This document shows positions 4,227 through 6,830 of a DNA stretch of 6,830 nt, piece after piece. The position numbers and the translations under genes are program-made. How positions within the stretch are numbered: position 1 is the first letter of the stretch; each line of letters starts with the position of its first letter. The notes under the pieces were generated by a model. The model did not search any database and had not been told where the DNA came from. It saw nothing but the letters and a program-made list of their open reading frames with translations. The stretch covers positions 1 to 6,830 of the forward strand of contig CABSMN010000060.1 of the NCBI GenBank assembly GCA_902478765.1, given 5' to 3'. The DNA is from an uncultured Collinsella sp. GTDB lineage: Bacteria > Actinomycetota > Coriobacteriia > Coriobacteriales > Coriobacteriaceae.

Positions 4227-5993
4227 TTACTCCTGCTCGGACTCCTCAGCCTGCTTACGGCCGCGGATGAGGTGCGCCACGCCGATGCACAGCACCGCGC
4301 CACCAGCGATCCAAGTGAAGGTCACGCCGTTGAGACCGGTCAGCGGGAGGTTGGAGCCCTTCTTATCGGTAACGGTGAGGTGCACCATGCCGTCAGTGGA
4401 GTTTTCGACTTTGACGAGCGTCTGATTGTCTCCATCAGTTACCTTAGCCTTAGGGGTAACCACGGTGGTGTCGTTCTCGGAAAGCTTACCGCTTGTAATG
4501 GTGAACGTGATGCCTTTGTCGCCGTGAGAGTTATCGTAGCCAGGTGCGGGCGTGACCTCTGTGAGGACATAAGTGCCCTCATCGAGACCGACAACGTTAA
4601 TCTTGCCGCTGGAATCCGTGGTAAGCTTGGCTTTCTCGGCGTTCGTCTGTTTTACACCGGTGCAATCGATGAACATATTCTCGAGTTCGCCCTCGTCGTT
4701 CTTCTCCTGCAGCTTGAACACAACACCGGAGAGCTTCTTAGGGGTTTCCTCATTACCAACCTTGGTGACGTCAATGCCGTAGGTGTAGTCGTAGGCGGGA
4801 TGCACGACTGTTGTACCTGTTTCGTTAGAGTGGGGGTTATTGGAATAGGTCAGAGTAACGGTATTCTTCTGGCCTTTACCGAGTATATCGGCGTTAACCT
4901 TAGTAGGGTTGAGCTTTGCCTTATAGTTCACATAGATTTTGGAGCTACCACTAACGGTAATATCCTTATCCTTGTCAGATTTAATTTCTCCCTTAAGGTT
5001 GTCAAAAGAAACAACAAGCTCGTTCTTTCCTTGATCAGTGACGTAGTTCGCAGTGTAGTAGCCTTCCTTGACCTTAGCATTGTCAATCTTGACCTCAACA
5101 ACAGGTTTACCGTCGGAGAGGTTGGGAACCATCGTAGAAGGCAGATCATCAGTAAAGGTATAGCTGTACTTTTCGTAAGTATTGATATTGCTGGCCACGG
5201 TACCTGCAAGCTGGTACTCAATCAGCTGGTCGGATGCAGAGTCCGCAACCCTATTGGGCGCCTTGAAAACGTCCTTGTTCCTATCTGTCACAAAACTACC
5301 GTTGTTATCGTCCTTGACTGCCTTGATAACGCTGGGGACATCCTTCTTGGGCTCCACCTTTACATCTTCGCCACCGACGACAGCGAAGATCGGTGAGGTG
5401 TAAGCGTCTTTATTGCGATCTGCTCCAGTAGTTGCACCGACCGACTTCGTTTCAAAGAGCCAGTAGCCGGCATCGATGCCCTCAAATGTTCCCGGGGTAC
5501 CACTCTTCGCATCTGCCCACGTCTGGCCTTCAAGCGACTTAGCAATCATGTCGAGCACACTTCCGGCATTGACGTTATTGCCCACAACTTCAGAACTGTG
5601 GTTATTGATGAAGTTGACCCATGCCTGAGCGGAATTATCGTTAGGCAAATCACTAGGTTTAGAGCCATTATCAACATTATCAAACGCCGTAGTCACTGCA
5701 GCCTTCACGGAATTATTTGCCCAATCAATATCGGAAAGGGTCTTATCGCCAGTGGAATCCCAGACTCCCTCGCTCTTCTGGTCCTGCGTAACCTTAGCCT
5801 TGAAAATCTGGATACCCTTAAAGGTCGTATCCTTGTAGGTCTCCTCATTAATCGTCACGTTGCCACTCGTCGTAGCCACCGGCGTACCCTCAGCAAACGC
5901 CATGGTCACCGGGGCCATGACGCCGCCGAAGCTCAGCGCTGCTGTGAGGCCGGCGGTTACTGCCAGGCGTGCGATGTTCTTGCTCATGCTCAT
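4227..5993 (-). CDS. SpaA-type backbone pilin with LPLTG sorting signal
   Basis: This is a secreted, cell-wall-linked pilin of 588 residues. In order: a signal peptide (about 1-34, cleavage likely after AFA); an N-terminal domain (about 35-210); and a pilin motif VKVEPKK whose Lys216 is the likely cross-linking residue. Next comes a domain resembling the isopeptide D2 fold, ending NTVTLTYSNNP (about 218-387), then a CnaB-type domain (about 405-535). The last has candidate isopeptide residues Lys411 and Asn531, and Glu479 in YVLTEVTPAPGY. LPLTG (549-553), a membrane segment (556-576) and a charged tail follow. The start at 5993 has GGAGG 8 bases upstream; a longer frame from 6059 lacks this. 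It lies downstream of the ancillary pilin and ends at the terminator at 4088. GC content is clearly lower than in both pilus neighbours, suggesting exchange or diversification. Confidence 0.95.
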   Translation of the reverse strand: MSMSKNIARLAVTAGLTAALSFGGVMAPVTMAFAEGTPVATTSGNVTINEETYKDTTFKGIQIFKAKVTQDQKSEGVWDSTGDKTLSDIDWANNSVKAAVTTAFDNVDNGSKPSDLPNDNSAQAWVNFINNHSSEVVGNNVNAGSVLDMIAKSLEGQTWADAKSGTPGTFEGIDAGYWLFETKSVGATTGADRNKDAYTSPIFAVVGGEDVKVEPKKDVPSVIKAVKDDNNGSFVTDRNKDVFKAPNRVADSASDQLIEYQLAGTVASNINTYEKYSYTFTDDLPSTMVPNLSDGKPVVEVKIDNAKVKEGYYTANYVTDQGKNELVVSFDNLKGEIKSDKDKDITVSGSSKIYVNYKAKLNPTKVNADILGKGQKNTVTLTYSNNPHSNETGTTVVHPAYDYTYGIDVTKVGNEETPKKLSGVVFKLQEKNDEGELENMFIDCTGVKQTNAEKAKLTTDSSGKINVVGLDEGTYVLTEVTPAPGYDNSHGDKGITFTITSGKLSENDTTVVTPKAKVTDGDNQTLVKVENSTDGMVHLTVTDKKGSNLPLTGLNGVTFTWIAGGAVLCIGVAHLIRGRKQAEESEQE

Positions 5994-6001
5994 CTTCTTT
6001 T

Positions 6002-6007
6002 CCTCCG
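6002..6007 (-). promoter_or_regulatory. Ribosome binding site of the backbone pilin
   Basis: Minus-strand CGGAGG lies 8 bases before the ATG at 5993. It sets the start directly ahead of a normal signal peptide and excludes the 22-residue upstream extension. Confidence 0.85.
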
Positions 6008-6076
6008 TTTTCCGGTTGGTTCTCATTCGATCGATCATCATCTGTCTGTGTCTTAGCATCTACTTCGCTACGTCTC

Positions 6077-6095
6077 GCCCCGCTCTCTGTGGGGC
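6077..6095 (-). other. Small hairpin between the two pilin genes
   Basis: GCCCC (6077-6081) pairs with GGGGC (6091-6095) around a 9-base loop, just past the ancillary pilin stop. No T-run follows on the minus strand, so it is unlikely to be a full terminator. It could be a processing or stability element that sets the pilin ratio. No promoter is recognised in the 108-base gap from 5994 to 6101. Confidence 0.3.
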
Positions 6096-6101
6096 CATTG
6101 G

Positions 6102-6788
6102 CTACTCTGTATGGCTGCCACCTCCCCGCTTGATCAGGAGCGCGACCACGAGGAGTGCAGCTCCGGCGACCGCTGCGGCGGCCGCGGCGTACATTGCTAT
6201 ATCGCCTGTCGAGGGCATGAAGCCTCCGGTGATAGTGCTAGGAGGTGTGCCGGTGGGCGTGTTGATGAGCGACGCCTCCAGGCTGCCCGTCGACCCGTCC
6301 GCGCTGTCGGCGCGCAGGGGCGACTCGGCCGTGATGGTGAGCTTGGGCTTGGCGGCGGCCACCTGGTCGACGTCCAGGCCCTCGGCCTTGACCGTCACGG
6401 AGCGCGTGCCCTCAAAGGCGGTGTAGCCCTTGGGCGCCTTGAGCTCGCGGACCTCCAGCTTGCCCGAGTCCACGCCCGAGACGGTCACGCGGCCGTCCTC
6501 GCCCGTGGTGACGGTGGCCTTGCCCTCCGCGTCCCACGTGCCATCGGCCGCGAACGTGCGACCGCGGTCGTCGGTGATGCTCAGGACCGCCCCGGGCAGC
6601 GGCTTGTCGCCGTCGCTGCCGCGCTTGGTGAGCGCGAGATCCCAGGTGTAGGCGCACGCATCATCGCTCGGCGTGCGAGTGAAGCCGGCATCGCTGAACT
6701 GGTCGGCAAAGGGAGAGCGCGGGTAACGCAGGTAGACCTCGTTGGGGTTGCCCTTCGCGATGCCGTGGTTGCACGCGCTGTTGAGCGG
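6102..6788 (-). CDS. Ancillary or tip pilin, C-terminal 228 residues (start missing)
   Basis: This surface protein is cut off at its N-terminus by the contig end. Visible parts, numbered from the first genomic residue: the end of a D2-like domain (NPNEVYLRYPRSP, 14-26), then a CnaB-type domain (about 50-177). That domain has Lys55 in LALTK, Glu115 in LEVRELKAPKGY and Asn176 in SLINTP as the likely isopeptide Lys, Glu and Asn. A sorting signal MPSTG (191-195), an Ala-rich membrane segment (about 198-219) and a basic tail follow. The LPXTG-type motif has Met in the first position, unlike the LPLTG of the backbone pilin. The gene lies upstream of the backbone pilin in the same direction, probably in one operon. 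The five residues MYKRQ that would precede it are translated adapter, not protein. Confidence 0.9.
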   Translation of the reverse strand, partial: PLNSACNHGIAKGNPNEVYLRYPRSPFADQFSDAGFTRTPSDDACAYTWDLALTKRGSDGDKPLPGAVLSITDDRGRTFAADGTWDAEGKATVTTGEDGRVTVSGVDSGKLEVRELKAPKGYTAFEGTRSVTVKAEGLDVDQVAAAKPKLTITAESPLRADSADGSTGSLEASLINTPTGTPPSTITGGFMPSTGDIAMYAAAAAAVAGAALLVVALLIKRGGGSHTE

Positions 6789-6830
6789 CTGTCTCTTATA
6801 CACATCTCCGAGCCCACGAGACTACGCTGC
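6789..6830. other. Illumina Nextera adapter and index (sequencing artefact)
   Basis: CTGTCTCTTATACACATCT (6789-6807) is the Nextera transposon mosaic end, CCGAGCCCACGAGAC (6808-6822) is the read-2 side adapter, and TACGCTGC (6823-6830) matches a Nextera i7 index as I remember it. It is not genomic DNA, and genomic sequence stops at 6788. Confidence 0.97.

Noticed and set aside
3918..5396. Long plus-strand open frame of 492 codons
   Set aside because: It lies antisense to the backbone pilin, whose minus-strand frame has a ribosome binding site, signal peptide, pilin motif and LPLTG signal. The plus frame has none of these.
5994..6059. 22-residue N-terminal extension of the backbone pilin
   Set aside because: The ribosome binding site at 6002-6007 and the signal peptide place the start at 5993.
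6581..6817. Minus-strand frame beginning MGSEMCIRDS
   Set aside because: Its start is translated adapter and it overlaps the ancillary pilin in another frame.

Overview
The window looks like a draft-assembly contig end from a high-GC gut actinobacterium of the class Coriobacteriia, most likely Collinsella or a close relative. This is inferred from the gatC-gatA pair, the codon use, the GGAGG-type ribosome binding sites, the sortase C/SpaA-type pilin set and the REP-like palindromes; no search was run. All convincing protein genes lie on the minus strand. The last 42 bases (6789-6830) are not genomic: they are an Illumina Nextera adapter with its index.

Layout from left to right. Positions 1-857 hold the start of gatA and complete gatC, subunits of the tRNA-dependent amidotransferase, translationally coupled by a TAATG overlap. 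Positions 876-1203 carry no gene but hold a 21-bp tandem repeat running into a 19-bp-arm inverted repeat, then a 13-bp-arm palindrome of REP type. Positions 1204-2154 encode a class C (pilus) sortase. Positions 2285-3253 encode a winged-helix DNA-binding protein of unknown role. Positions 3333-4046 contain two copies of a module about 245 bp long. Each copy carries a predicted plus-strand small RNA with its own -10 box and terminator. The first copy faces a 49-residue membrane peptide gene; the second faces only the peptide's C-terminal remnant. Positions 4088-6788 hold a minus-strand pilus operon: a partial high-GC ancillary pilin, a lower-GC backbone pilin ending in LPLTG, and a Rho-independent terminator.

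How the genes may work together. The two pilins and the class C sortase together make a sortase-assembled pilus: signal peptide, pilin-motif lysine, CnaB-type isopeptide domains, and LPXTG-type sorting signals joined by the sortase. The sortase is about 2.1 kb from the pilins, separated by the regulator and the RNA/peptide modules, so the intervening DNA may be an insertion or a regulatory layer.

The most interesting element is the duplicated small RNA with the convergent membrane peptide. Its geometry resembles a type I toxin-antitoxin locus, and the two RNA copies show compensatory base changes in predicted stems. The toxin role is inference only.
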